64,000 bases of DNA from Trichobilharzia regenti. Its lineage: Eukaryota; Platyhelminthes; Trematoda; Strigeidida; Schistosomatidae. The notes below the pieces were generated by a model, which was given only the letters and a program-made list of their open reading frames with translations, did not search any database and had not been told where the DNA came from. The DNA is taken from assembly GCA_944472135.2 (NCBI GenBank), contig OX235267.1, forward strand, positions 33,077,312-33,141,311. Reading direction: 5' to 3'. The position numbers and the translations under genes were made by a program. Shown here one piece after another: positions 37,101-47,929 of the stretch. Position 1 is the first letter of the stretch; each line of letters opens with the position of its first letter.

Positions 37101-38516
37101 AGTCGAAACGGACGAGGATGTCAAATCCAGCGAGAATCGGGAAGGCGAGAAACACATTCATCAACCAACCTGAAACCAATCTGGAAATCTTCGTCACTCA
37201 GCCAGCATCAACAACAAAATTCAGTCGGATTTTCAATACAAACAACATCAAGTCAGTCAGTTCTTCTATACGGATCAGAACCTTGGTGGGCGGGTCACAA
37301 AGAATATTTCCAACAGCCTGTTGCAGACCTTTATCAACCAACAACTGTCTTCGCTAGCTCTATACTGAAGATGAGATGAGACATGAAACTATGGGCACAA
37401 ACAAACAAAACAAGAACCAATCGCCGCCCAAGAAACATGCAGGAGAAAGTGGAGTTGGATTGGACACTCGTGGCTGAGGAAGCCGCTGGGTGACATCGCA
37501 CGCGCGTCAGGTCATTGCTCGAGTGGAACCCGGAAGGGAAGTGGCGAGTGGGATGTCAGTGGAAGGGTGACATGGAGGAGATCGTGTGAAGAGGAGTTGA
37601 AACAGTATGAACTAACATGGATGCAGGTGAAAGATACAGCAAAAGACAGAAGCAATTGGAGACGTTCAGTTGAAGCCCTATGTTCCACTAGGAACCCAAG
37701 GGTACAATAATAATATCATTACTATAGACCACTTGAATATTTAAAAACAACCAGGTCATATTTTAAAATCTTTTGTTTTTCTTTGTATATCTAGTTTTGA
37801 TTCGCAACTATGGAATTATTCAGTTATTAATTTGATTTTTTTTTAAAATCCCTCTCTTTCGTTAGCTGTCTCATCGAAATACTGGAAGAATTCGAAAAAG
37901 AAATCAGTTAGTAAAGTTGGCCAGAGAATATGGCATTACTCTTCGACTCTCACCAACACTTATCCTGTCGCGCACTAAAGTCAACCGAACTCGTATCCAT
38001 ATACAAAAAGATGAACCAAAAAGTATATTATGGAGTGTAGAGTTTAATCTTATGCCATTGCAGGCGGATACAACTCCTGTTGTTGTTGTTTTTGATCAAT
38101 CGAAATCACTGCGACTGGTTGTACATGATCAAGAACAACAGACACGATTGTGTAATATATGGGATGATCATGTGCTGAATGTTTCCTCTGAAAAACAAGA
38201 TTCACTAATCACCTATTCACCTCCACGTTCACCGCCTTTTGGAAAGATTTCATCATGGTTGCATTGTGCAACAAATCGATCTAGTGATCCTGCTAATTCG
38301 ATGAATAAAGTTTATTTCTATGTAAAAGTTCAAGAGATTAGTGTTCCACAAATCGACGAAGATGTCAAGACAACACTAACTCGTCGATATAAATATGTGG
38401 AGATATTTACAACGAATAGATTGATTAATATATTAACTATTCCTGGTCTTATAATCCATGAAATGCCTACAATCTACGTAACTAAGCATGAATTAAACAG
38501 TTTAAATACAACTTGA
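28106..38516 (+). CDS. ZNHIT6: Box C/D snoRNA assembly factor BCD1 / ZNHIT6
   Basis: Two coding exons, 28106-28408 and 37866-38516, joined in phase 0 across a 9457-bp intron, give a protein of about 317 residues. The first exon has an acceptor (…ctttcag, ending 28084) 21 bases before the ATG, and a GTAAGT donor at 28409. The second follows …ttcgttag. Residues about 20-56 form a HIT-type zinc finger (CAICLENEFKYKCPKC, then CSLSCCNNHKSQFNC). After the junction comes a basic stretch (RNTGRIRKRNQLVKLAREYG), then the BCD1 C-terminal domain (LPL-type region beginning WSVEFNLMPLQ and ending near IHEMPTIYV). In yeast and mammals the protein helps assemble box C/D snoRNPs in the nucleoplasm, with NUFIP/SNU13 and R2TP. 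Both exons are free of stops and look functional. The start could be supplemented by 5' noncoding exons not found here. Confidence 0.88.
28450..29798 (-). pseudogene. RTE-clade retrotransposon fragment (minus, left half of palindrome)
   Basis: In the BCD1 intron. Minus-strand reading, in broken frames: from 29798 a stretch containing the palm region, then GVRQGCLLSPMIFLIAVDWIM (about 29440), LEDLDFADAIS (about 29310, mutated FADD box), and thumb-region pieces down to 28770. The 3' end has a short TAA/ATA-rich tail at about 28450. The part 28450-29542 is nearly identical to 29907-30993 in inverse. Stops are shared with that copy. Confidence 0.85.
29907..30993 (+). pseudogene. RTE-clade retrotransposon fragment (plus, right half of palindrome)
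   Basis: Mirror image of 28450-29542 with the same degenerate frames (GVRQGCLLSPMIFLIAVDW at about 30010, LDFADAIS at about 30140). The visible differences are very few: one single-base deletion near 30617 that shifts the thumb frame and a C/T change near 30970. The 5' end is cut at about 29907; the 3' end finishes in an ATAAT-rich tail at about 30993-31012. Confidence 0.88.
31013..31482. other. Intron sequence, nothing recognised
   Basis: AT-rich intronic sequence of the BCD1 gene. No motifs seen. Confidence 0.45.
31483..31760 (-). pseudogene. Penelope-like element fragment (region between RT and GIY-YIG)
   Basis: A minus-strand 83-codon frame reads SSYPDKFIRRY, KKDVYIKLPYMGYQSS, ITRQRLNAVVKKTFYAANI. 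This is the conserved linker of Penelope-like proteins, between the RT thumb (…NNYPDKFI…) and the Cys-rich GIY-YIG domain (…LPY-GD-S…). The fragment is isolated inside the BCD1 intron; the corresponding downstream GIY-YIG piece is not adjacent on this strand. Confidence 0.7.
31761..32817. other. Intron sequence, nothing recognised
   Basis: AT-rich BCD1 intron sequence with short frames only. Confidence 0.45.
32818..32985 (-). mobile_element. tRNA-derived SINE (family A) with hammerhead-like segment
   Basis: Minus strand. Box A-like cagtggctgaatgg and box B gggttcgaacc are followed by a hammerhead-like block (CTGCCGATGA, CCCAAACTAGG, GTCCAGTACTCCC) and the family tail …ggttctctaactgatatcaa. 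The GAAA element is lost (GGAGA), so this copy would not cleave. Confidence 0.8.
33370..33744 (+). pseudogene. Penelope-like GIY-YIG endonuclease domain
   Basis: An open 117-codon frame encodes the C-terminal domain of a Penelope-like element: the Cys linker CSCGASYIRRTIRQVHHRI (YIG changed to YIR), EHHPTWL, SSILAHLVDSEHKVD, FKIIYHI, and a final LLQTAETIGIHLKKP helix with the catalytic-type Glu. The usual N-terminal RT is absent. The changed YIG glycine suggests loss of activity. It lies in the BCD1 intron, 1.6 kb from the minus-strand linker fragment at 31483. Confidence 0.8.
33977..36268 (-). pseudogene. RTE-clade retrotransposon, 5'-truncated, RT frame open
   Basis: A minus-strand frame (36114-33997, 705 codons) encodes the RTE reverse transcriptase: NRLRNKKAPSEDGLPPEIYK, ENYRGISLIDIAAKVF, NQAGFRPGRGCVDQ, CFIDFRAAFDSVDR (first catalytic Asp), SGVRQSCPASPILFNFTIDW, LEFADDVVLLA, then the thumb and a C-terminal RRLRWFGHVLRRPDDD motif. 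It is nearly identical to the copy at 40745-44252 and starts just after the endonuclease (YRGAEAGYKGGSDHT region at about 36265). The 3' end has a short (AGTAA)n tail at about 33977. Residue changes such as GVRQS for GVRQG may weaken it. In the BCD1 intron, antisense to the gene. Confidence 0.9.
36590..37710 (+). pseudogene. RTE-clade retrotransposon fragment
   Basis: A degraded relative of the elements at 28450-30993. Readable parts: LIQQLYDNGTCQVIHNGK and TGVRQGCLLS (about 36640-36740), then broken thumb pieces (HLDELCLMSHKIEDLQ…, FTYLGSI), and the typical 3' end (CCTATGTTCCACTAGGAA, then AATAATAATA) near 37700. It ends 156 bp before the second BCD1 exon. Confidence 0.8.
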
Positions 38517-38868
38517 TTGATTTTTGAAATTTTTATTTGAAAATGGTATTCAGTGTTTGGTGGCTAACAGTAGCGCAATTCACTCGTTTTCGGACTGTCG
38601 TGTCGATAAACTAACTCATCTTATGCGCACAAACTATCGCTTACAAAAGGCATTTAAGCTAGGAATGCTAATAATTTCGATTGGTGTGAGGTTTAGATTA
38701 CAACACTAAACGAATATTGTTTGAATGTTTTGTGATTGGACACTAGTAACTAGTGTAATGTGTCTAGTCCTTCCTTTCTTTGGTGCAGACTGAATTCTAT
38801 CATTCAGGTTGGTAATGTGGCCACCCTTCTAGGTAGTTTCGCCATCACGGTGCACATCGATTTGATGA
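38517..38868. other. 3' flank of BCD1; part of a SINE-like repeat
   Basis: Begins right after the BCD1 stop and should contain its 3' UTR; I saw no unambiguous AATAAA signal. From about 38790 the sequence belongs to the SINE whose minus-strand head is in the hairpin that follows. Confidence 0.4.
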
Positions 38869-39151
38869 TATTAGATGGTTGGAGGCAATCGGCAGGCAGG
38901 AAGCCTTGCTTGACCTAGGTTTCGCACTAGTTGGTACTCACCAGTCAGCAAGGCGTATCTGCATCCTTGAAGGAACTCATGCCACCCAGTGCTGCAGTCA
39001 GAGACGTTACCGCTGAGCTATTCGGGCTCGCAGAAGAGACATGAGTTCTTTCAAGGTTGAAGATACGCCTTACTGACTGGTGAGTGACAACAAGCACGAA
39101 ACCTAGGTCCAAGACTTCTTGCCTGCCGATTGCCTCCAACCATCTAATATT
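38869..39151. repeat. Foldback (hairpin) repeat with tRNA-like loop
   Basis: Arms 38869-38981 and 39040-39151 are inverted copies with about 90% identity (both contain ggttggaggcaatcggcagg or its complement). The 58-bp loop, read on the minus strand, contains a strong tRNA box A (tagctcagcggtaacg). This looks like a tRNA-headed SINE on the minus strand with a second, headless copy in inverse. Confidence 0.85.
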
Positions 39152-40375
39152 GTTTCGGTGTTTTCAAGATATGTGTAATTTTAGGCATATTGATTGTTCG
39201 GAACTATACGATATTATTCCGGTATTGTGTTTACGGTGACTTGAGTAAATCCACGATGGATTCCGCTGTAAACCCCTAGCCCCCAGTTAGAGGAGTGATG
39301 AAAATCACAGAGCATTAGAAGACTGTATCTTCCTCGCTTGGGAGACTTCAGTAGGGACATCCATGACTCTCCGACAGAAGCCACCTCAGGACTTTCATAT
39401 ATGACAGCATTTGAGAAAGTAAACTGTGTTTCTTTTATAAACAGAGACTAATCATAGAGTCTTTGACAAGGGAGATAGTTATGGCAAGCTTGAACATGGT
39501 ATGAAGTTGATGGAATAAACAATTCGGACATTTTTGAGCTAGATTTTCGATAACATGAGAATGACAGGATCTGCACAGTTTTGAATACTTTCGCCTTCCC
39601 TATAATTTGTGTTATAAATAGAAGACTATGATTCTTTCCTTAGTTGTGGATTTAGCCTCGACGTTTACACTTAAGGATGCTTTCACATATTAGACAGGTG
39701 TACATTGGCTTACATGTTCGAAGATAGATGATCGATACCTGATCACGTTTTTTTTGTCGTTGACTGTATAAACAAATCACAGTTGACTAGATGTAGCACA
39801 ATAGCAGTCTGAACAAATCGTTTGAGAATTCATTGAGTAGATTAAACTAACGTACTATATACGGGGAAATGATAAGACCTTTTCATTAGTGTTTGGTCTC
39901 CTTTGAAGGCATCAGTTCATCGGTGCCTTAATCTAAATTCAAATAACTACAACTGCTTAAGTCATAAAATACTCGAAATGAATCCTTATTGAATTTTAGG
40001 TAGTTATAACTTCTGCGCATAGAAGGTTGAAATTTGTTTGCACTCATTTTAGGAGGCTAGTGGTTCTAAGGTGAGACAATAGTCAATAGAATTTCAGTCT
40101 TTAAGGTTAATGGAATGTAGTTGTAAACAATAAATACTCTAACAGTTTGTTTGGTTTAATGTTGATCTATGGCTTGGCTTATTGGTTTCCGTGTTCTGGA
40201 CTTTCAAATACTGAGCCAATATGATCCAGCTACTGAGGTTCGTTCACTCAGTATCATTAGCCTCTTTATACAAAATGTGGGCCAAGTTAAACTTTAAGCA
40301 CCACTAACTACCAGTCAACGAATGACTGACATCGAATGGTTCAATGAGGTTCATGCACGTGAGTTCAAACTTGTA
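39152..40375. other. No gene recognised
   Basis: AT-rich. No coding frames or tRNA-like boxes were found. Confidence 0.45.
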
Positions 40376-40640
40376 TAGCGCTTGATTCGTATGCTTGCTC
40401 TAACGAAGCTACGCTTTCAGTTTGATGAGGATAAGGTTTTGCGATATTGCTTGGATTTGGGATTGCTTAGGAAGGAGAGGATTTGTTCATGTGGTGGTGT
40501 CATGAGTTTAAAAAGTTTTAGCTGGTCGATTGATGGATATGTCCATCGTTGTGCAATTTGCTTGAGATGAGTTAGTATTAGGGAAGGTAAACTGATAATT
40601 TTAATATTTCGTAGGAGCATTTTTCGCTAGGTTGTATCCC
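40376..40640 (+). mobile_element. Merlin transposon relic (N-terminal transposase part)
   Basis: The frame reads RMLALTKLRF, then LGLLRKERICSCGGVMSLKS, DGYVHRCAICLR, stop, VSIREGKLI. This is the CxCGxxM…DGYxxRCxxC zinc-binding N-terminus of Merlin/IS1016 transposases. It aligns well with 1733-1920 and retains more of the upstream residues. The DDE half is missing. It ends about 100 bp before an RTE element. Confidence 0.75.
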
Positions 40641-40744
40641 TCCCAGATTTTGTATATTTATAATTATCGGGTTTTGTAACAGCCTATGAGAGGCGCAGCT
40701 GCTGAAACCGAAAATAGTCTCGTCCCAACATTTTATTGATACCA

Positions 40745-43700
40745 GCACTTCAGAGACATCGCCTAATAAAAATTACGGAGAATTACTTCGTTGTTGGGCG
40801 GAGAAGGCGAAAGCGGATGCCCGGCGCTCTTCACCGGGTTGACTGTCCATTGGATGACAGTCTAGGGGAGATGGCTAAACCCTGATTCCAAACCTCCAAC
40901 GACTGGCGTATGAAGCTCACCGGCAGACGTATGGACAAAGGGCTTGTTGGATGTCTGGCCCCATTCAAAAAGGCGTATGAACCGAACTCCGGTCACCGGC
41001 TGCCAATGGATAGTGGACTCCCTACTCCACTCCTACTGCCTTGTAGGTCACACTTGGTTGTGTAAAGGCTAGAGCTGCACTCTCAAACAAAAGGCCGAGC
41101 GATGCTGGGGACATCACTCGTACCAAATTCCCATGAAACTTCATGAACTCTCTTACAAACAACTCTCACCATGCTACGGCGTTCCCGGTAAGCGACGCGC
41201 CCTGTGCTCACCCGGTGGCCAGTGTGAAAAGTAAGCCAGCTGGGAAATTAACACTTAGAAACCAACTATTTGTTGGCTGCTGGAATGTTAGGACGCTGTT
41301 GGATCCTGGTAGCCAGTCTATCACCATGCGTTCTTTATACGACTACAAGGTGGACATAGCGTGTCTATCTGAAGTGAGGTTACCCGATCATGGCTCCCGC
41401 CGAATAGCCGTACCTGGAACAGATTCTTCATTCTGGTTGCTTCATAGTGGACCCCAGAATAATTCGGGACAACATGGGGTAGCATTTGCTCTCAGTAACA
41501 AAGCCAATAATGCCCTAATATCATTCGAACCGGTCAACTCCAGAGTTGCAGTCGCTAGGTTCAAGGGTTCCCCGCTCGACATTTCTGTTCTCGCTGTCTA
41601 TGCCCCAACCCTCGACTCTGATGAAAGTATCAAAGACGAATTTTATGACAATCTTCAAGAGGCAATCAACAAAATCCCAAAGCGTGACGTTCTCATAGTA
41701 GCCGGCGATTGGAACGCCCGCACTGGCCCTTCAGACGACGCGACAAAACATATACTAGGCAAACACGGTCTCGATCAGCGCTGCCGTAATGGTGATAGAC
41801 TTTTAGCTTTTTCTGATTACAATCGATTATATATCACCAACACTCGATTTCAACACCCTAGAAAACATCTCACCTGGTATTCGAACGACGGTCGCACTGC
41901 ACATCAGATCGACTACATCCTAGTGCGCTCACGCTGGATCTCCTCGGTGGAAGACTGTCGATCCTATCGTGGCAGAGGCCGGAAATAAAGGGGGATCAGA
42001 CCATACTCTAGTTAGGGCGAAATTCAAACTTCGTTTAACAACACGCCAGAAGGCGCGACCTCCGAAGCGTATCAATGTTGCCCCGCTTCAATGTTCGACA
42101 AAGCGACAAGCCTTGTCCAAACAAATCCAGGCCGAACTAAGCGCCGCAGATGAACCAACATCCACATCTTCTAATACACCTGAGACACGATGGAATCATT
42201 TCAAAGAAGTAGTCTCTAAAGCTTCAATGTCGCATTTGGGTACCACATCCAAGAAGCAGAAAGACTGGATTTCAGAGCACACCATGCATCTATCCTCGCA
42301 AGCCAGAGACGCTCGCCTAGCAAAGTCTCCAGTTTATCGCTCCCTCAGGCGCAAAGCTACACAGTCTGCTAGGAATGACAGAAATCGCTATTGGTCTAAT
42401 GTGGCGACTAACATGGAAGCAGCATCAAATGTAGGCGATTTCGGAAAACTTTATCGCCTCATACGCCAATCATCTGGCAAACGCCTTAACAGTCATGCTG
42501 TGTTACGCACAGCATCAGGAGAAATTATTTCGGACACCAATGGTAAGATGGAACGATGGGCCGAACATTTCAAGCAGCTACTCAATCGCAACGCTGGTCA
42601 ACCGTCTCATCGACCGATACGACACTTACCAACACCCTACGTAGTTGACTGCGATCCACCCACTCCAACCGAAATAGCTAAAACAATTAACAGACTCAGA
42701 AACAAAAAAGCTCCGGGCGAAGATGGTCTACCTCCAGAAATATACAAGGCCTGCACTCCAGCGCTAATCGATGCACTGCACTCGCTGTTCTGCTCAATTT
42801 GGGAGTCCGAAACCATTCCTTCCGATTGGAGCACCTCAGTTCTGCTACCGTTCCACAAAAAGGGAGACAGGTCAATATGCGAGAACTACCGAGGCATAAG
42901 TCTGATTGATATCGCTGCTAAGGTTTTTGTTTCCATTCTCCTGAACCGCTTCGCGGCCGAACGCCACGTGCGAACAAGGCCAAATCAAGCCGGATTTCGA
43001 CCTGGAAGAGGCTGTGTTGATCAATTATTCACACTGCGAAGAATTTTGGAACACAGGGACAAATTCCAACAGCCGACGGTTGCTTGCTTCATCGACTTCC
43101 AAGCGGCATTCGACTCAGTTGATCGAGGAGCACTCTGGTATCTAATGGAGCTCGACGGAGTTCCGACCAAGCTAATCAACCTGCTCAGGTCATACTACTC
43201 CAACACCAAAGCTCGAGTCCGAGTGAACGGTGAAGAGTCCGCACTTTTGAGGTAACCAGCGGTGTCCGGCAAGGTTGTCCAGCATCCCCCATCCTGTTCA
43301 ATTTCACAATTGATTGGATTTTGCGGCACGCCCTAACCGAGCACCACGGCGTCCAACTTTCGCCCGATATTCACATAACCGACCTCGAATTCGCCGACGA
43401 CGTCGTGCTGTTAGCTGAAAACTTCCCCGATATGCAACAGGCGCTCGACCAGATAAACCACCTCGCGCCTACTATCGGTTTGAAAATTAACACTTCCAAA
43501 ACCAAAATGTTTTCGAACACATCCACCAGCAATGATGAAATCTTATCCCTAAATGGAGCACCTATTGAAATTGTGCCATCCTTCAGATATCTGGGATCCA
43601 TAATGCTCCCCAACGGCCAAGCGAAAAACGAAGTGAATGCGCGAATCTCCAACGCCCGGAATGCGTTTCTACAGCTGAGGAGCGTTCTATGGAGCAAGAG

Positions 43701-44252
43701 AGAAATCAGTCTCAGGACTAAAATTCGGGTCTACCAAGCTTCCATACGACCCGTTCTCCTGTATGGCTGTGAAACCTGGCCTCTTCGCGCGGAAGATTTA
43801 CGCAGACTCGAGGTAGTAGACCATTGGTGCCTCAGGTACATTCTGCATGTTCGTTGGCAGGACAAACTCTCCAACGAAGAAGTGCGTCGTCGTTGCTACA
43901 ACATCAACCAAATTCCAGTACTGGTCCAACAACGCCGCCTTCGGTGGTTTGGCCATGTTCTGCGCCGACCAGATGACGATCTGGTCAAATCAGTTCTAAA
44001 TCCCTCGCCATTACCATCTTGGCGATGTCGCAGGGGTGGACAGCTGAAGACATGGCTTGGTACAGTCAAGGCAGATATGGAGTGCCTGGGGCTACAAACC
44101 GTCTACGGACTCCGTATGTGGAACAAGAATTGGATATCCCTGTCGCAAAACCTTGCATCAGATCGCCGCGCCTGGGCAGCGATGATTCGAGACGTTCATG
44201 AAGCCGGCTCATCCTCCCGTAGGAGATAGCCGAAGTAAAGTAAAGTAAGTAA
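40745..44252 (+). mobile_element. RTE-clade non-LTR retrotransposon, almost complete
   Basis: A 3.5-kb element: about 400 bp of GC-richer leader, one endonuclease-RT ORF and a very short 3' end (GTAGGAGATAGCCG, then an AGTAA-repeat tail at about 44236-44252). Base composition is clearly less AT-rich than the surroundings, which marks its edges. The left boundary is estimated. Almost identical to the truncated copy at 33977-36268, so the family was active recently. Confidence 0.85.
41143..44229 (+). pseudogene. RTE ORF: AP endonuclease + reverse transcriptase (two small deletions)
   Basis: Starts at ATG 41143. The endonuclease spans 41143-42040: VGCWNVRTLL, CLSEVRLPDHG, VYAPTLDSD, VAGDWNART, IDYIL, and SDHTLV after the first break. 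RT spans 42040-44229: KAPGEDGLPPEIYK, ENYRGISLIDIAAKV, NQAGFRPGRGC, CFIDFQAAFDSVDR, GVRQGCPASPILFN, LEFADDVVLLA, and C-terminal RRLRWFGHVLRRPDDD. Compared with the copy at 33977-36268, this one has lost two bases near 41975 and one base near 43242; both break the frame. All catalytic motifs are otherwise present, so it was disabled recently. RTE proteins nick DNA and reverse-transcribe in place. Confidence 0.88.
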
Positions 44253-44384
44253 GTGATTCTTAACGTTATTTCAGCCAATAATTGATTTATATAAGACATT
44301 GGAGTAATTTAGATCAACAAGTATTTTGATTCCGCCTTTGTGTGTTTATATATAGTGTACTGTACAGCTGTCTTATCCATTGAG

Positions 44385-44550
44385 ATCCGACTCAGTAGCT
44401 GAATAGTCTACGGGATTACCTTGTAACGGGAAGGTCCTGGATTCGAACCCTTCTGGGGTGGTTGCGTACTGTTGAAGAATCACAAACTAGGATAAGACAG
44501 CTGTCGAATCCTCTATGATGGTTCTCTAACTGATATCAATCTGTGGTCAA
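44385..44550 (+). mobile_element. tRNA-derived SINE (family A) with hammerhead-like segment
   Basis: Box A-like ctcagtagctgaatag, box B ggattcgaac, then ggttgcgtactgTTGAAGA, a stem II block (ATCACAAACTAGGAT), AAGA in place of GAAA, CAGCTGTC, and the family tail (gttctctaactgatatcaat). The ribozyme core is degraded at two invariant positions. Confidence 0.8.
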
Positions 44551-45233
44551 ACTCGTAAGACTAGGCTGTTATTTCTGAAAGCACCTAACCACAACACAGC
44601 AAGCATAATCCAGTTCTGCATGTGGCCACATGTGTTGCGGAAACTGTTATGAATACGAAAATCATTAATGCCTTCGTGTCACATATATATGATGTACATT
44701 CCTACCATACATTCAGAATCTCATAAGTTTATCTACCGAAAGTACTGTATGCTTGATAAATGTATCTCTTTCAACCTGTATGGAACTAGATAGCAAAGTT
44801 GGTCAGTATATTTGTAGGGGACTGTCTAGCGAGTTCAATAACATAACAGGTATGTGAATAAAAATCCAAGTTAATGAGATGACAGTGTAACAGTATATTA
44901 TAAAAAAATACAGTAATGAGTTATATTAATTAAACGGTTACTTGGATATACAGTTAAAGTCCATGTCTACAAATTATTAATATAATCCACAGAAGCGTTC
45001 ACTGCTGGGGTTGTATCTACTGGTAGAAGCTGTGTACCGGTTATAGAATAGTGTTCGGATGAGGATAAGAGGTTCCTACAAAAATCCAAAGTATACAACA
45101 CGGTTATGAGTGGAGCAAGTAGACAGTAATGACCAGTGAGAAGGCGAAGCTACCAGCAGTACACTGTCTTTCAGATTGTACTGGGAAGTTATCTATATTC
45201 CGACGTGAATCGTTTTAAGCAAAAGTTATGTAC
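44551..45233. other. No gene recognised
   Basis: AT-rich. No motifs seen. Confidence 0.4.
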
Positions 45234-45297
45234 AGTGTCTCTAATTTCAATATCTAACAAAAAAGTGTACAGTCATATTGTTACGTACTCCAAATGG
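45234..45297 (+). repeat. Short direct repeat shared with 46296-46355
   Basis: About 60 bp (gtctctaatttcaatatcta … ttacgtactcc) that recurs at 46296-46355 with about 85% identity. In the second place it abuts or overlaps the N-terminal end of the gypsy relic, so both may be pieces of one rearranged element. Confidence 0.6.
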
Positions 45298-45734
45298 CTC
45301 CCACCCCCCTAAAGGTCCGAAGGGATTACCAAAGACTGTCACTGTTAGTGAAGTAAATAATAATAAGGATACATAATAACATGCATATAGACGAAAAGGT
45401 ATTTGGATCGTTCAAAGTTTGAACGCATTTACAAATAGTTCAACAACAAAAATTGAAGTAGAAGTTCATGTCAGTTAAATGAAGTTGGTTTCTCTTTGCA
45501 GCAGCTACGAACAAAGAAAGTTTTTAATGTATAAACAGCGATATCTCTGTAAACAGTCACTAGTGAGGGTGAAAAAAACTAAAAATTAGGTCGTTTCTGA
45601 AAAACACAGATGCCTGTCTTGTAGCTGAGGTACATATAAATAAATAAATGATAGTGATAGTAATCCTTTATAGTAACAGTGACATCAAAGTGTACGAAGA
45701 GATAGTAATTGTCATGATAATAATGTCTAAACGA

Positions 45735-46336
45735 AGAATGTAATTTTTTTAATCAGTCCACGAAATGAACATAGCGGGCAGGTTTACTGATTTGCCGATC
45801 ACTACGTGTTTGGTATGGAGGATGGATAAGAACTGGTGCCGCTGGAGTTGAACCAACTGTCTGATTATTTGGTTGTGCAGATGTCGATGTAGCTTCGAAA
45901 TCACTGTCTGTGTAGGCTGGTTTAATCCAATCAATGGAAATATTCTCCCGTCTTCCATCTTTGTTCACTGCAAAGTGTTTTCTGAACGTTTAATGACTTG
46001 GAAAGGATCTTTGTACGGGGGTTGCAATCCTTTTCTGATGGTGTCGACTCGAACAAAGACAAATTTGCAAGTTTCCGGGCGTTTGTTGATCTGATCTCGT
46101 CGGAGAGATTGTTGAGTTGCTGTTAGTTGAAGTTAGAGCATTTGTCTAGTTAGTCGGTTGATGAAGTCAGCAATATTCACATCTGTCGAATCACCTGAGG
46201 GAATTAGCTGTCCACTCAAAGTTAGGTTAGTACCATAAACGATTTGTGCTAGTGTACATCCTAAATCTTCTTTGATAGTAGATAGGCCACCGAGTACAAT
46301 GTCTCTAATTTCAACATCTAACCAAAATGTGAGCAA
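45735..46336 (-). pseudogene. Ty3/gypsy integrase C-terminal relic
   Basis: Minus-strand reading: an integrase segment LSTIKEDLGCTLAQIVYGT…LSGQLIP (46280-46180), DFINRLTRQML, then a frame change to CKFVFVRVDTIRKGLQPPYKDPF (about 46070-46000) and DGRRENISIDWIKPAYTDS (about 45960-45905). These are the …EDL-CT-AELVYG…, …PPYDGPF-V… and …V-ID-LKPA… blocks of gypsy (CsRn1/Boudicca-like) integrases. Frames are broken and the rest of pol is missing. Confidence 0.8.
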
Positions 46337-46355
46337 TCATATTCTTACGTACTCC

Positions 46356-47347
46356 ACATATATTGGCATATATTTCAATTTGAATTGTCTGAACATGTGA
46401 CTATTTAGATAAGCTGACTGATGATATATCTCACAACTGAAAAGAGTGCTGTCCTTGTGATTTACGCCATTGATGATCACCCATTCTGAGTGATGAGTGT
46501 AATGGTAAATAACTCCTCAGAATTACTCGTCTGCAGCTTTCATCATTCGACACTATGTGCTGACCTTCAATTTTTACGTCAACTGGCTAATCTGAAAGTG
46601 CACAGTCGGTCATGCATCCACACACACTATTTAACTCGCTATCGTGTTACTTTCGGCTGTCTGTACACGCCATCCAGTTAGTTAAACAAAAGTCAGTGCC
46701 CTGGGTTCCTGTTCCCGAAAGAAATTTCATATTGGGAATAATTAATTTCTTTTTATTGTTTGGCTGTTAACAGTTCTCTCTGATCATATAGAACAAGTAT
46801 ACTGAAGGTTGAAGGATATATACCTGCTTTAGTATATAAGCATATTTTGCGTACTCGTCGATATCCTTCCCCTCTTATATGAGCAATGAAGTACACACTT
46901 AAACTCTATTCCTATGTAAATCTTGTGCGAAAAGCAACACACTTTTAATCAAAATATACATAAATGTAGTATCACGCAACCTACCGCTTACATCACAGAT
47001 TTGAATATATAAGATTTCACTACTGTTGAGCAACTTTGGTTCATATTGTGTCACTACTTCGCATCTATAGCTGATGAAAATATTTTCGAAGAAAGTGATT
47101 AAGAAATTCGAGGATAAAAATCTATGATAGATAGTATTAAAGCGTGGAAATCTTTCTCCAGTCATGATTCCTTCTCAACTACACCTGAACTACACTTAAC
47201 TGTAGAGGTATAGTGAAGTAGGCGGGATTGTTACACCACTCATCCTGTTAACTGTATTACACACACGGTGTGTGGATTTCTCCCCAAAAAATTCTTTTAT
47301 TAACAGTTACATCATATCTTCTCTTATGACTGAATGGGAAATAAAAA
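46356..47347. other. No gene recognised
   Basis: AT-rich. Short frames at about 46490 and 46900-47165 have no motifs. Confidence 0.4.
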
Positions 47348-47450
47348 TCAGCATGATGGAAGGATTCGAACTTGGTGGCCTGACGGTTGTTGGGTCGGCT
47401 AAATACCAGTCTATCCAAGAGATCTAGATGCTAACCACGTTCTCTTCCAT
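47348..47450 (-). mobile_element. tRNA-like SINE head (possible)
   Basis: Minus strand. Box A-like gtggttagcatctagat and box B-like agttcgaatcc are about 60 bp apart. No second copy in this window was seen, so the assignment is tentative. Confidence 0.4.
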
Positions 47451-47929
47451 ATTACTCCCTTGTATGCCCGCCACCAATGCATCCACCTAGTGAACTTACT
47501 CCTGTCCTTTTTCGTACTCATTCATGACATAAGCGTTGTATGTGAAACCCACAGACTGATGCTCCACTTGAAGACTGTAGATTGTACTCCATGCCTTTGT
47601 AGGCTTCAGGAAAATATGGCTGCAACACATAGAATTTCTCTCTTAAGTGTGCATAAGCTGCAAGTTAACATCACAAAATTAACCAAAACAAACTACCCTG
47701 TGAATATATATCTACACTGGTGGACCGTGTTGAGCCTTATCACCTGCTTCGTAAGGACAGTCCACCTACTCAATTTCCCATGATACTGTCCCTGTATATG
47801 TTATGGCGTCACATTCGTCATACGACCTTTGCAGTAGCCTGAAGAAATCCAGGCAGTAAATTATAACAATAGAAAGTCAGAAATATGTCTGACTTCCACA
47901 GTATTTAAATTTCAAAGTGACTTGCCATG

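Noticed and set aside
47460..47783. 107-codon frame after a tRNA-like repeat
   Set aside because: Starts inside the repeat edge, has no recognisable domain and no splice support.
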